Assembly: GCA_963809205.1 (NCBI GenBank)
Contig: CAWEIS010000028.1
Coordinates: forward strand, 1 to 64,000
Source of the DNA: DATLLN01 sp963809205
GTDB lineage: Bacteria; Actinomycetota; Thermoleophilia; Gaiellales; JAICJC01
Direction: 5' to 3'
Length of the DNA stretch: 64,000 bases
Positions 16,784 through 24,274 of the stretch are shown one piece after another; position 1 is the first letter of the stretch; each line of letters begins with the position of its first letter. The position numbers were made by a program, and so were the translations under genes. The notes below the pieces were generated by a model, which was not told the origin of the DNA, ran no database searches, and saw only the letters and a program-made list of their open reading frames with translations.

Positions 16784-17466
16784 CCCAGGAACCCCATCTC
16801 GCGGAGGGTCAGCGCCGCGGCCACGATCGCCGCCGTCTCGGTGCGCAGAACGACCGGCCCGAACGTGGCGACGGCGACGCCGCGCTCGCCCGCCAGCTGG
16901 AGCTCGGCGTCCGAGAAGCCGGGCTCGGGGCCGATCAGGAGCGTTGCCGCGCGACGCCCGACGACCCGGTCGGCGAGGCCGCCCGATGCACCGTCCTGGT
17001 TGAGCACGATGGCCTCGGGGGACAACACCTCGGCGAACTTCGCGATCCCCATGATCTCCGGCACCTGCACCTGCTTGGACTGCTTGGCGGCCGCCTCGGC
17101 GACCCGCTTCCAGCGCTCGACGCGGGTCTGCGTGAAGCTGCCCTTGAGCAGGTCGGTGACCAGGCCGCCGATACGGGCGACGCCCAGCTCGGTCAGCTTC
17201 TCCACCGCCTCGTCCGAGCGCCCGCCCGGCTGGGCGATCCAGACGGTCACGGTCGGCGCCTTGGCCACGTCACGAACCTCCTCGAGCAGCTCCAGGCCGC
17301 CCTCGGTGACCCGTGCCAGGTGCACGCGACCCTCGGCGGCGACCTCGCAAGTATCGCCCACCCGCAGGCGCAGCACGCGGATCAGGTGATGGGTGTCGGC
17401 CTCCGACAGCACCGCGGCGCCGTTCCGCACCTCGCGCGCGAAGAACCGGTAGACATGGCGGGTCAC
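16780..17466 (-). CDS. rsmE: 16S rRNA m3U1498 methyltransferase RsmE
   Basis: This 228-residue SPOUT methyltransferase acts on U1498 of 16S rRNA. The N-terminal PUA-like part contains DTHHLIRVLRLRVGD. The C-terminal trefoil-knot domain contains KLTELGVARI, RWKRVAEAAAKQSKQ, LLIGPEPGFSDAE and VVLRTETAAIVAAALT, all family signatures. The GTG at 17466 overlaps the prmA stop. The same frame stays open far upstream into prmA without a stop, which is a GC-rich coincidence and not a fusion. Confidence 0.92.
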   Translation of the reverse strand: MTRHVYRFFAREVRNGAAVLSEADTHHLIRVLRLRVGDTCEVAAEGRVHLARVTEGGLELLEEVRDVAKAPTVTVWIAQPGGRSDEAVEKLTELGVARIGGLVTDLLKGSFTQTRVERWKRVAEAAAKQSKQVQVPEIMGIAKFAEVLSPEAIVLNQDGASGGLADRVVGRRAATLLIGPEPGFSDAELQLAGERGVAVATFGPVVLRTETAAIVAAALTLREMGFLG

Positions 17467-18174
17467 CGCTCGACCAGCTCCGCCGCCCAGCCGTCCACGA
17501 CCACGCGCTCGCCTCCGCCCACGGTCTGGGTCTCGAGCAGCCCCGACACCAGCACGCGGGGCGGCACGTCCGAGCGGCGCAGCAACGGTTCCAGCAGGTG
17601 CAGCTCGAGGTTGGCGAGCCACAGCGGCGCCGGCGGCAGCAGATCGGTCAGCACGTCGGCCCGGGCGGCCTCCACGACGACCCCGTTGCACTTGGCGTTG
17701 CGGCGGGTGGCATCGACGGCCAGCGGATCGATGTCGAACGCCTGCAGCGGGCCGAAAGCCAAGCAGTAGCGCCGCGATCGACAGCACCCCCGACCCGCAG
17801 CCCAGGTCGAGCGCGGGAGCGGGCTCCAGGCGCTGCAGCAGCTCCAGCGCCGCTCGCGTCGAGCCGTGCGCCCCGGTACCGAACGCCCGGCCCGGATCGA
17901 TCACGACCGCCGGCGGCTCGGGCTCGCACCAGGGCGGGCCGATCCACAGCCTGCCCGACCGCACGGGCCGGTGATACTCGCGCCAGCGATCCTCCCAGCC
18001 CTCCTCGACCGGCGTCCCGGTGAGGTCGGGCGCGGGCGGCTCGTCCGCGTAGCCGGCGAAGACGACATGATCGCCGTCCTCCTCCTGCTCGACGCCACCG
18101 GGGAAGAGATCGAGCATCCGCAGCAGGGCCGCGTCAAACGCCGCCGCCGGCACCCGCAGGGCCCAGCGCCTCAC
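17463..18174 (-). CDS. prmA: Ribosomal protein L11 methyltransferase, apparent frameshift
   Basis: PrmA trimethylates ribosomal protein L11. The N-terminal half reads through RPVRSGRLWIGPPW, PGRAFGTGAHGSTRAALELL and motif I LDLGCGSGVLSIAALLLGF. The matching continuation QAFDIDPLAVDATRRNAKCN lies in another frame. One extra base near 17754 separates them, so the 712-nt span is not a multiple of three. Both halves are well conserved, which argues for a sequencing indel or a very recent mutation. The GTG start overlaps the dnaJ stop. Confidence 0.8.
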
Positions 18175-19292
18175 CGGAAGGCTGCCCGGATCCGCCCCAG
18201 CAGCGAGCCGTCGCCGGCATAGGTGTCGGGCCCGGCACCCCGCTCGAAGGCCTCCAGCTGGCGGCGCTGCTCGTCCGTCAGCCGGCGTGGCACCAGCACG
18301 TTGACGTGGATCCGGTGATCGCCGCGGCCGCGGCCGCGCAGCCGGCCGACGCCCTTGCCGCGCAGCACGATCACGTCACCGGGCTGCGTGCCCGCGGGCA
18401 GGTCGACGTCCTCGTCGCCGTCCAGCGTGGGCACCGTCATCTGAGTGCCCAGGGCTGCCTGCGTGAACGGCAGATCGACGACCGAGACGACGTCGTCGCC
18501 GTCCCGCTCGAACCGTTCGTCCGAGCGCACGCCGACGCTCACGTAGAGGTCGCCCGGCGGTGCGCCGGGGGCGCCAGCGCCGCCCTGGCCGCGCAGGCTG
18601 ATCCGCTGCCCGTCGGCGATGCCGCCGGGCACCGCGACGGTCGCGGTGCGCTGCATCGCGATCCGGCCGGCGCCGTGACAGGTGGTGCACGGCGTGTCGA
18701 TGATCGACCCCCGGCCCCGGCACTCCGGACAGGCCAGCGTCTGGACGAACTGGCCGAGCGCTGTCTGCTGCACGCGCTGGACGCGGCCGCGGCCCTCGCA
18801 CGTCGGGCAGCGCTCGGGGGTCGTGCCCGGCTCGGCGCCGTCGCCGCCGCAGCGGTCGCACTCGCCGATGGTCTGGAAGGTCACCTCGCGCTCGACGCCG
18901 AACGCTGCCTCCTCGAACGACAGCTCGACGGTGGCGGTCGCGTCGCGGCCGCGCTCAGCCGCCCGGCCGCCGAACAGCACGTCCTCGCCGAAGAACGCGC
19001 CCAGCAGGTCGGACAGCGAGCCGAAGTCCATGAACTGCTCGGTGTGGAACTGTGCGCCGGAGAGCCCGTCGTGGCCGAACCGGTCGTAACGGCCGCGCTT
19101 CTCCGGGTCGGACAACACCTCGTAGGCCTCCGCCGCCTCCTTGAAGCGGTCGGCCGCCGCCGGGTCGTCCGGGTTCAGGTCCGGATGCAGGTCGCGGGCC
19201 AGCCCGCGGAACGCCTTCTTGATGTCGGCGTCCGAGGCGTCGCGAGGCACCGCCAGCACCTCGTAGTAGTCGCGGCGGGACACGCGGCGCAT
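18171..19292 (-). CDS. dnaJ: Chaperone protein DnaJ
   Basis: This 373-residue co-chaperone stimulates DnaK. The J domain (residues 6-70) has the HPD tripeptide in ARDLHPDLNPDDP. The zinc-binding region has four CxxCxGxG units: CDRCGGDG, CPTCEGRG, CPECRGRG and CTTCHGAG. The C-terminal substrate-binding domains are complete. The glycine/phenylalanine linker is short (RFGHDGLSGAQF). It is the first gene of the minus-strand housekeeping run. A hairpin at 19299-19327 lies directly upstream, so dnaJ needs its own promoter or read-through. Confidence 0.95.
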   Translation of the reverse strand: MRRVSRRDYYEVLAVPRDASDADIKKAFRGLARDLHPDLNPDDPAAADRFKEAAEAYEVLSDPEKRGRYDRFGHDGLSGAQFHTEQFMDFGSLSDLLGAFFGEDVLFGGRAAERGRDATATVELSFEEAAFGVEREVTFQTIGECDRCGGDGAEPGTTPERCPTCEGRGRVQRVQQTALGQFVQTLACPECRGRGSIIDTPCTTCHGAGRIAMQRTATVAVPGGIADGQRISLRGQGGAGAPGAPPGDLYVSVGVRSDERFERDGDDVVSVVDLPFTQAALGTQMTVPTLDGDEDVDLPAGTQPGDVIVLRGKGVGRLRGRGRGDHRIHVNVLVPRRLTDEQRRQLEAFERGAGPDTYAGDGSLLGRIRAAFR

Positions 19293-19298
19293 GGTAAA

Positions 19299-19327
19299 CG
19301 GGCCGGACCCACGAGGGGCCCGGCCCG
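19299..19327 (-). terminator. Hairpin ending the regulator-peptide transcript
   Basis: CGGGCCGGACCC (19299-19310) pairs with GGGGCCCGGCCCG (19315-19327) with one mismatch and a 4-nt loop. On the minus strand it follows the small-peptide stop (19341) by 13 nt and is trailed by GTTTACC. It would separate the HTH-TPR/peptide unit from dnaJ, whose ATG lies 7 nt downstream. Confidence 0.55.
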
Positions 19328-19340
19328 CAGAACTACGCGG

Positions 19341-19451
19341 CTACCACTGATGGAAGCCGCGGCCGCCGTGGTGATGGTGCACCCTGGCCACGAACACCGC
19401 CAGAACCATCACCCACAGAAACAGCGTCGGGCGGCGCGCAAGGTACTTCAT
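19341..19451 (-). CDS. 36-residue exported-type peptide with His-rich C-terminus
   Basis: The frame encodes MKYLARRPTLFLWVMV, then LAVFVAR and VHHHHGGRGFHQW. This is a basic N-region, a hydrophobic core of about 14 residues and a polar His- and Gly-rich tail. AGGTGGGGG sits 4 nt upstream of the ATG, and codon third positions are mostly G or C, as in neighbouring genes. It starts 47 nt downstream of the HTH-TPR regulator on the same strand and is followed by a hairpin. The layout resembles pro-peptide genes next to RRNPP-type receptors of Firmicutes. It could instead be an ordinary small membrane protein or a metal-binding peptide. Confidence 0.6.
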   Translation of the reverse strand: MKYLARRPTLFLWVMVLAVFVARVHHHHGGRGFHQW

Positions 19452-19498
19452 ATACCCCCACCTGCCTTAGTTGTGCCCCACCGGGTGGGCGCCCCGGA

Positions 19499-20851
19499 TC
19501 ACCAGCGAACGTCTTGCAGCGCCTCCGCTGCTCGTCGATAGTGGTCCGCTGCACTCCCGGTCTCTCCTCTCCGAGTGGCCACATCGCCGAGCGCTACCCA
19601 TGCGCCGGCCATGTGGCTCACCGTCTCAACCGCCTCGAAGCATTTCGCGGCGGCCCTGAACGCCTGCTCGGCCTCTGAAACACGGTCGAGCGACAGCAGT
19701 GCTCTGCCCATGACCATCCGGGCATTACCCTCTTCTTCGCTGAATTCGTCCCGGTTGCGCAATAGCTCGATCGCGCGATTTGCACTCTCTATGGCACCTT
19801 CGAGATCCCCCGTGTGCATCCGGGCGGAGGCCAGCGACGAAGCGGCAAACGCGGCGTCGATCCTGTTGTCGAGGTCGACCGCGATGCGGAACGACTCGCG
19901 CAGGAGCGGCACCGCCTGCTCGGCCTTGCCGGTGATTGCATGCAGCTGGCCGAGGTTGTTCAGGAGCTTGCCGACGTATTCCTGGTCGGACACACGCTCG
20001 AAGAGCACCTTCGAGCGCTCGGCGTACTCGCGGGCCAGGCTGTACTCGTTGCGCCGCTCGGCAACCAGCGACGCGTCGAGGTACGTCTCCGCCATCACCC
20101 GCTCGTCGTTGAGGCCGTGGGCCAGCTCGAGCGCCTGCGCCACGTCCTCCGCCGCCGCCGTGAAGTCCTTCTGGCGGCGGCGCACCTTGGCCCGCCAGTT
20201 GTAGATGCGCGCGCGCAGCGCATCCGACGGAGCCTCACACGCATCCGCGGTGCGGAGCGATTCGTCGAGCAGCGACGCCGCGGTCGCCAGGCTGCCCATC
20301 TTGAACCGGACGACCCCCATCCGGAAGAGCGCGAGCGCTCGCACGTCGCCGCCGTCGGGCAGGTCGTCTGCGAGGTCGCCGGCGCGGGCCAGCTCCTCGA
20401 GCGCCTCCTCCAGCAGGCCGACATGATGCGCGGCCCACGCATGCGTCAGCATGTGGCGCACCTCGAGCCGGGTGTCCCCGGCCGCCGCGAGGCTTGCCTG
20501 TGTGCCGCTCAGTCCATCGAGCGCCTCCGCGTAGCGGTGGGCCTCGATCGCGGCCTCCGCCCGGGCGACGGCCGCCTCGCACGCCGCCCTGACCGCACCG
20601 CTGCTCTCCCCCGCGAGCTCCAGCGCGTCGACCCCCAGCCGCTGGACGAACCACTCGAGCGCGGCCGCCGACGGCCGCGTCTTGCCCAGCTCGACCTGGC
20701 TGACGTACTCCTTCGAGAACCGCTCGCCGCCCAGCTCCGCCTGGGTCAGGCCCGTCTCGATCCGCCTCGCACGCACGCGCTCGCCGACCGCGGACGACCC
20801 CTTGACCCTGGTCGCGCGCGCGCCCGGTGCGATAACGGCTCGCTGCTTCAT
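19499..20851 (-). CDS. HTH (XRE-type) regulator with TPR sensor domain
   Basis: This 450-residue protein has an N-terminal helix-turn-helix (about residues 22-75: GERVRARRIETGLTQAEL, then SKEYVSQVELGKTRPS) and about nine TPR-like helical hairpins (such as AETYLDASLVAERRNEYSLA, YVGKLLNNLGQLHAITGKAE and VSEAEQAFRAAAKCFE). HTH plus TPR is the architecture of RRNPP peptide receptors and of related actinobacterial regulators. It lies next to a small peptide gene downstream and a region of TCAAGT repeats upstream. Peptide sensing is inference. The ATG at 20851 is the only suitable start. Confidence 0.8.
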   Translation of the reverse strand: MKQRAVIAPGARATRVKGSSAVGERVRARRIETGLTQAELGGERFSKEYVSQVELGKTRPSAAALEWFVQRLGVDALELAGESSGAVRAACEAAVARAEAAIEAHRYAEALDGLSGTQASLAAAGDTRLEVRHMLTHAWAAHHVGLLEEALEELARAGDLADDLPDGGDVRALALFRMGVVRFKMGSLATAASLLDESLRTADACEAPSDALRARIYNWRAKVRRRQKDFTAAAEDVAQALELAHGLNDERVMAETYLDASLVAERRNEYSLAREYAERSKVLFERVSDQEYVGKLLNNLGQLHAITGKAEQAVPLLRESFRIAVDLDNRIDAAFAASSLASARMHTGDLEGAIESANRAIELLRNRDEFSEEEGNARMVMGRALLSLDRVSEAEQAFRAAAKCFEAVETVSHMAGAWVALGDVATRRGETGSAADHYRRAAEALQDVRW

Positions 20852-20877
20852 GCGCTCAGCCTAGCGCACGAGCAACA

Positions 20878-21004
20878 ACTTGACCAGTACTGGAAGAGGT
20901 ATCTGCTGAAGGGGGGAGAAAAGGGCTCAAACAAGCGATTTTCAGTCAAGTGAAGTAGATCTGAAATACATACTTGATTTCACCCTTTTCGGGTACTTGA
21001 CCAG
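20878..21004. promoter_or_regulatory. Operator-like region with four TCAAGT/ACTTGA sites
   Basis: ACTTGACCAG occurs twice as a direct repeat (20878-20887 and 20995-21004). Between the copies lie TCAAGT (20946-20951) and ACTTGA (20972-20977) as an inverted pair. The region is clearly less GC-rich than its surroundings, and it separates the HTH-TPR regulator (minus) from a candidate ncRNA (plus). The spacing suits binding of an HTH dimer. The regulator itself is the obvious candidate, by proximity only. Confidence 0.5.
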
Positions 21005-21025
21005 GGTGGACTCCCGGGGTAGTGT
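20997..21025 (+). promoter_or_regulatory. Predicted sigma-70-type promoter for the ncRNA
   Basis: TTGACC (20997-21002) and TAGTGT (21020-21025) are separated by exactly 17 bp, close to the vegetative consensus. The -35 lies inside the second ACTTGACCAG repeat, so a protein bound there would block or modulate initiation. The expected start is near 21032. Confidence 0.5.
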
Positions 21026-21031
21026 GAGGGG

Positions 21032-21219
21032 CACAACGCGAAGACGGCATGAACGGGAAACCCAAGTTGCCGGAGACAACAAGCCAGGCCGGTGGGGGTA
21101 CCGGAAACAGGTTTGAGGGGAGTCTCCAGACGGGGGTCAGCACCGGGAGAACCGTGAAGGCCGGGGGTCGGAGTCGAGCGCGTCGGAGTGGTTTGGAGCC
21201 CCACTCCGACGCGCGACTC
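21032..21219 (+). ncRNA. Candidate structured non-coding RNA
   Basis: About 190 nt between a good promoter and a long hairpin have no open frame with coding character but contain nested pairings. AAACC (21058-21062) pairs with GGTTT (21110-21114) and encloses hairpins GTTG/CAAC (21067-21080) and CCGGT/ACCGG (21089-21104). ACGG (21130-21133) can pair with CCGT (21152-21155). Purine-rich unpaired stretches such as GGGAAACCC and GGAGACAA look like tertiary-contact loops. The identity is unknown. The raiA motif and 6S RNA should be tested. Confidence 0.4.
21171..21219 (+). terminator. Long hairpin terminating the candidate ncRNA
   Basis: GCGCGTCGGAGTGG (21178-21191) and CCACTCCGACGCGC (21201-21214) form a perfect 14-bp stem. 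After a 2-nt bulge a further 5 bp can pair (GAGTC at 21171-21175 with GACTC at 21215-21219). The loop is TTTGGAGCC. No T-tract follows. The hairpin could equally stop transcription arriving from the minus strand. Confidence 0.5.
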
Positions 21220-21410
21220 AGTTAAGGAGCGTTGTTCGTTGCTGTGCGCTCCTTGCCGCTGGTGGCCGTCGCACTCGGCGAGCCAGGCACCGAGCCAGGC
21301 ACCGGCCCGGACCGCCCATCGCACTCGTGCCTTCGTCCGACGTGCCAGGCACGGAGCCAGGCACACGGCCGGTGGTGTGCGACCAGGCGCAACTGACGCT
21401 CGGTGCCAGG

Positions 21411-21423
21411 GGGGTCAGACCCC
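21411..21423. repeat. GGGGTCAGACCCC palindrome
   Basis: This perfect core palindrome has the same core, in reverse orientation, as the element at 2148-2160. The outer arms (TGCCA and TGGTGCA) pair only partly, so the copy looks degenerate. Confidence 0.6.
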
Positions 21424-21467
21424 GTGGTGCAGCACGAGGTTCGGTTCGTGGGCGGGCGACGTAGTGG

Positions 21468-21498
21468 GTGCGACAGGGTGTCTGACTCCTTGTCGCAC
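21468..21498. repeat. REP-like palindrome, arms GTGCGACA/TGTCGCAC
   Basis: The arms GTGCGACA (21468-21475) and TGTCGCAC (21491-21498) are perfectly complementary around GTGTCTGACTCC. Compared with the 2138-2170 element, T and A in the arms are replaced by C and G on both sides, so pairing is preserved. Confidence 0.65.
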
Positions 21499-21620
21499 TC
21501 CTGTCGCTCGTTCTTCGCTAGGCGCCACCGACGCTCGTGGCTGTCGCGCTCGGCGAGCCAGGCTCCGAGCCAGGCACACGGCCGGTTGGCGAACCGGGTG
21601 CGACTCATCGCACCAGGGTG

Positions 21621-24274
21621 TCACGCAGGCGGGTCGAGCGCCCGCAGGCGCTCGGCGAGGTCGCGGCGCGTGCAGCCGAGCTTCCGGTAGACCTTCTGCA
21701 GGTGGTAGTCGACGGTGCGCGGACTGACCACCAGCTTCGCCGCCGCCTGCTGGTAACTGTCGCCACCGGCGATCATCGTCGCCACCTCCAGCTCCTGGGC
21801 CGTCAGGTCGTCGACCACCGACGCGTTGCCCCGGCGCCGCACGCGCTCGCCGCTGGCGCGCAGCTCGCGCCGCGCCTGCTCCGCCCACGGCGACGCTCCG
21901 AGCGCATCGAAGCGCCGCGCCGCCTCCTGCAGCGGCTCGCGGCACTCCACCCGGCGCCCCTCGCGCCGCAGCCGGATGCCGTACGCCACCAACAGCCTCG
22001 CCCGCCGGAACGGGTCGTCGACGCTGGCCACCGCTTCGGAGAACCGCTCGTCGAGCTCGTCCGCCGGCGCCACCAGCACCTCGGCCGGCCCCACCGCTGT
22101 CCCCCCGGCGATCCGCTCGAGCAGCCCATGGGCTCCCGCGACATCCCCTGCCCGGGCACGCGCCTCGGCCAGGTCGGCCAACACGTCGGCACCGGCGTTC
22201 GCATCGAGCAGCGCGGGCTCCAGGCGTTCGACCGCCGCCGAGGCATCGCCGACGGCCAGCTCGAGCAGTCCGAGAACGGCGGCCCGGTCGCCGGCGCCCA
22301 GCTCCGCCGCCAGCCGCTCGCACTCCTCGCGCCGGCCCAGCGACGCGGCGAGCCGGGCCTGGGCGACATCGATGCGCCGCCCCAGCCGGCCCTGGCCGGT
22401 GTCCGCCGCAAGCGGGGCCGCCTCGCCCAGCAGCGCCTCCGCATCCGTCCACCGTCCGGCGTCGCGGGCGTGCCCGGCGCTCGCCAGGAGCGCGGCCGGC
22501 AGTACCATCAGCGCACCGCGCCGCCGCGAGGCGGCGACGGCACGCTCGACCAGGTGGGCGGCGACCGCCGGGTCGGATGCCGACTCGGCGACCGCCAGCA
22601 GCACATCCGGGTCGTGCGCCGCCTGTGGGTTCGCGTCGAGAATCGCCGCCGCACGCTCGGACGGATCGGCGGCCTCGACGTCGCGGCCGGAGTCGCGCAG
22701 CACCGTCGCCAGGGCGACACAGGCTCGAAGCTCGGCCTCGCCGCCCTCCGGCGCAAGGCCGCGCGCGCGAGCGGCGAGCGCCACCGCCCGATCGCCGTCC
22801 GAGCCGCCGGCGGCGTCGATCAGCAGCTCCGCGGCCAGCTCAGGATCCTCGCCCGCGATGCTGCCGGCGGCCGCCTCGAGCTCGGCGCAGGGCATCCGCG
22901 GGTCGCCGTCGCGCAGCTCCGCGAGGGCGCGCAGCCTGGCCATTCGAGCGGCCGCAACCGGATCGCCCCCCGCGTCGCCCACCCGCTCCAGCGCCTGGAG
23001 CGCCCGGTCGGGCGACCCGGCGCGCCACGCCGCCTCCGCCGCAGCGATCCGCCGGCGCCGTCCCGCATGCTCGTCCGCGCTCAGGTCGGCCGCACGCTCC
23101 AGCACGACCAGCTCAGCCTCACAGCCACTGCGCTCGGCGAACCGCGCCGCTGCCCACTCCAGCTCCGACGCCACGTGCTCGTCCGGCCCGGTCGCCGCCT
23201 CGGCCAGGTGCAGCGCGCGGCGGTCGCGGTATCGCGGCTCCTGCAGCGCGTCGGCCAGCAGCCTGTGCGCCGCCCGCCGGTCCTCCGCGGCCGCTGCCTG
23301 GTAGATCGCTGACCGCACGAGCGGATGTGCGAACTGGAACCGGCCGTCGCGGATCGAGACCAGCCCGGCGCGCTCGGCCTCGTCCAGCTGGCCGCCACCT
23401 GCGTCCTGCACGGCCGAGCGTTCGATCACCAGCAGCGCCTGTGTGTCGGCGGCCGCGGCCCGCAGCAGCGTCTCGCGCGCCCCGGTCGAGAGATGGAGCA
23501 CCTGGGCGAGGAACGCCCGCGCCAGGACGTCGGCCGTCGGCAGCGGGTGCGGCAGCGCGTCGCGGCCGGCAAGCTGGCCCGCGGTCAGCGCCGACGCCAG
23601 GTGCCGCAGGGCGAGCGGGTTGCCGGCTACCGCGGCGGCTAGCTTACCGGCGACCTCGGCAGAGACCTCGGTGCCCGCCTCGCGGGCGAGCAGCTCCCGG
23701 GCGTCGGTGGCACCCAGCCGCTCCAGCTCGAGCACCTCGACGCCCGGTGGCGCGAACTCGGGCACCGACGGCCGCACGGCGAAGACCACCGCGACCCGCT
23801 CGGGGCCCAGCCGGCGCGCGGCGAACACCAGCGCCTCGGCCGATGCCTCATCCAGCCAGTTGGCATCGTCGAGCAGGCAGACGACTGGCAACTCGGCCGC
23901 CGCCGCCGCGAGCAGTCCGAGCGTGGCAGCCCCGATCGCCAGCCGGTCGGCCGCCGGGCCGGGCGACACCGCCAGCGCGTGCTCGAGCGCCTTACGCTGG
24001 GGCTCGGGCAGGTCGGCAGCCAGCGGCAGCACCGGCCGGAGGAGCTGGTGGAGCGACGCGAAGGCGAGCGCGTGCTCGGCCTCCACCCCGCGCACTTGGA
24101 GGACGGCCGCACCGTCAGCGTGGACGGCGATTCGATCGAGCAGGGCCGTCTTGCCCATCCCCGCCTCGCCGCGGACGAGCAGCGCGCCGCCGCTGCCGGA
24201 CTCCGCGGCGGCGATCAGGCGGTCGACGCGGTCGCAGGCAGCCGACCGTCCGACCAGGGCCGCACCGGGGTCAC
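21621..24274 (-). CDS. LuxR-type large ATP-binding regulator, start region frameshifted
   Basis: This is a protein of about 880 residues with an N-terminal AAA/NACHT-like ATPase (Walker A VRGEAGMGKTALLDR, Walker B VVCLLDDANWLDEA). A long helical middle follows, and the C-terminus is a LuxR HTH (VVDDLTAQELEVATMIAGGD; SPRTVDYHLQKVYRKLG). The architecture is that of MalT/LAL regulators. Homology extends upstream of the only in-frame ATG (24158) into LVGRSAACDRVDRLIAAA, but that stretch has no usable start. A GTG at 24274 that overlaps the hrcA stop is out of frame by one base, so one base is probably missing at 24258-24274. Confidence 0.75.

Larger units (their letters stand above)
21240..21620. 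repeat. REP-like repeat cluster
   Basis: This 380-bp gene-free stretch contains repeated units. A 35-nt segment at 21268-21302 recurs at 21543-21577 with two mismatches. GAGCCAGGCACACGGCCGGT occurs at 21354-21373 and 21567-21586. CGTGCCAGGCACG is a palindrome at 21341-21353. It also holds the two GTCWGAC palindromes listed separately. Nothing in it looks protein-coding. It lies just downstream of the LuxR-type gene. Confidence 0.65.

Noticed and set aside
17754..17754. Programmed +1 frameshift in prmA
   Set aside because: No slippery sequence or stimulatory structure is obvious, and similar breaks occur in four unrelated genes, so indel error is simpler.
16780..18174. A 464-codon frame joining prmA and rsmE
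   Set aside because: The middle 90 codons are Arg/Gly/Ala-rich shadow sequence, and rsmE has its own GTGA start. The real explanation is a frameshift in prmA.
21032..21219. Assignment of the candidate ncRNA to raiA, 6S, a c-di-AMP or a cobalamin riboswitch
   Set aside because: No consensus could be matched reliably by eye, and no downstream coding gene on that strand is positioned for a riboswitch.
21621..24158. The LuxR-type protein starting at the ATG inside Walker A (24158)
   Set aside because: That start would remove the first half of the P-loop, while clear family sequence continues upstream.
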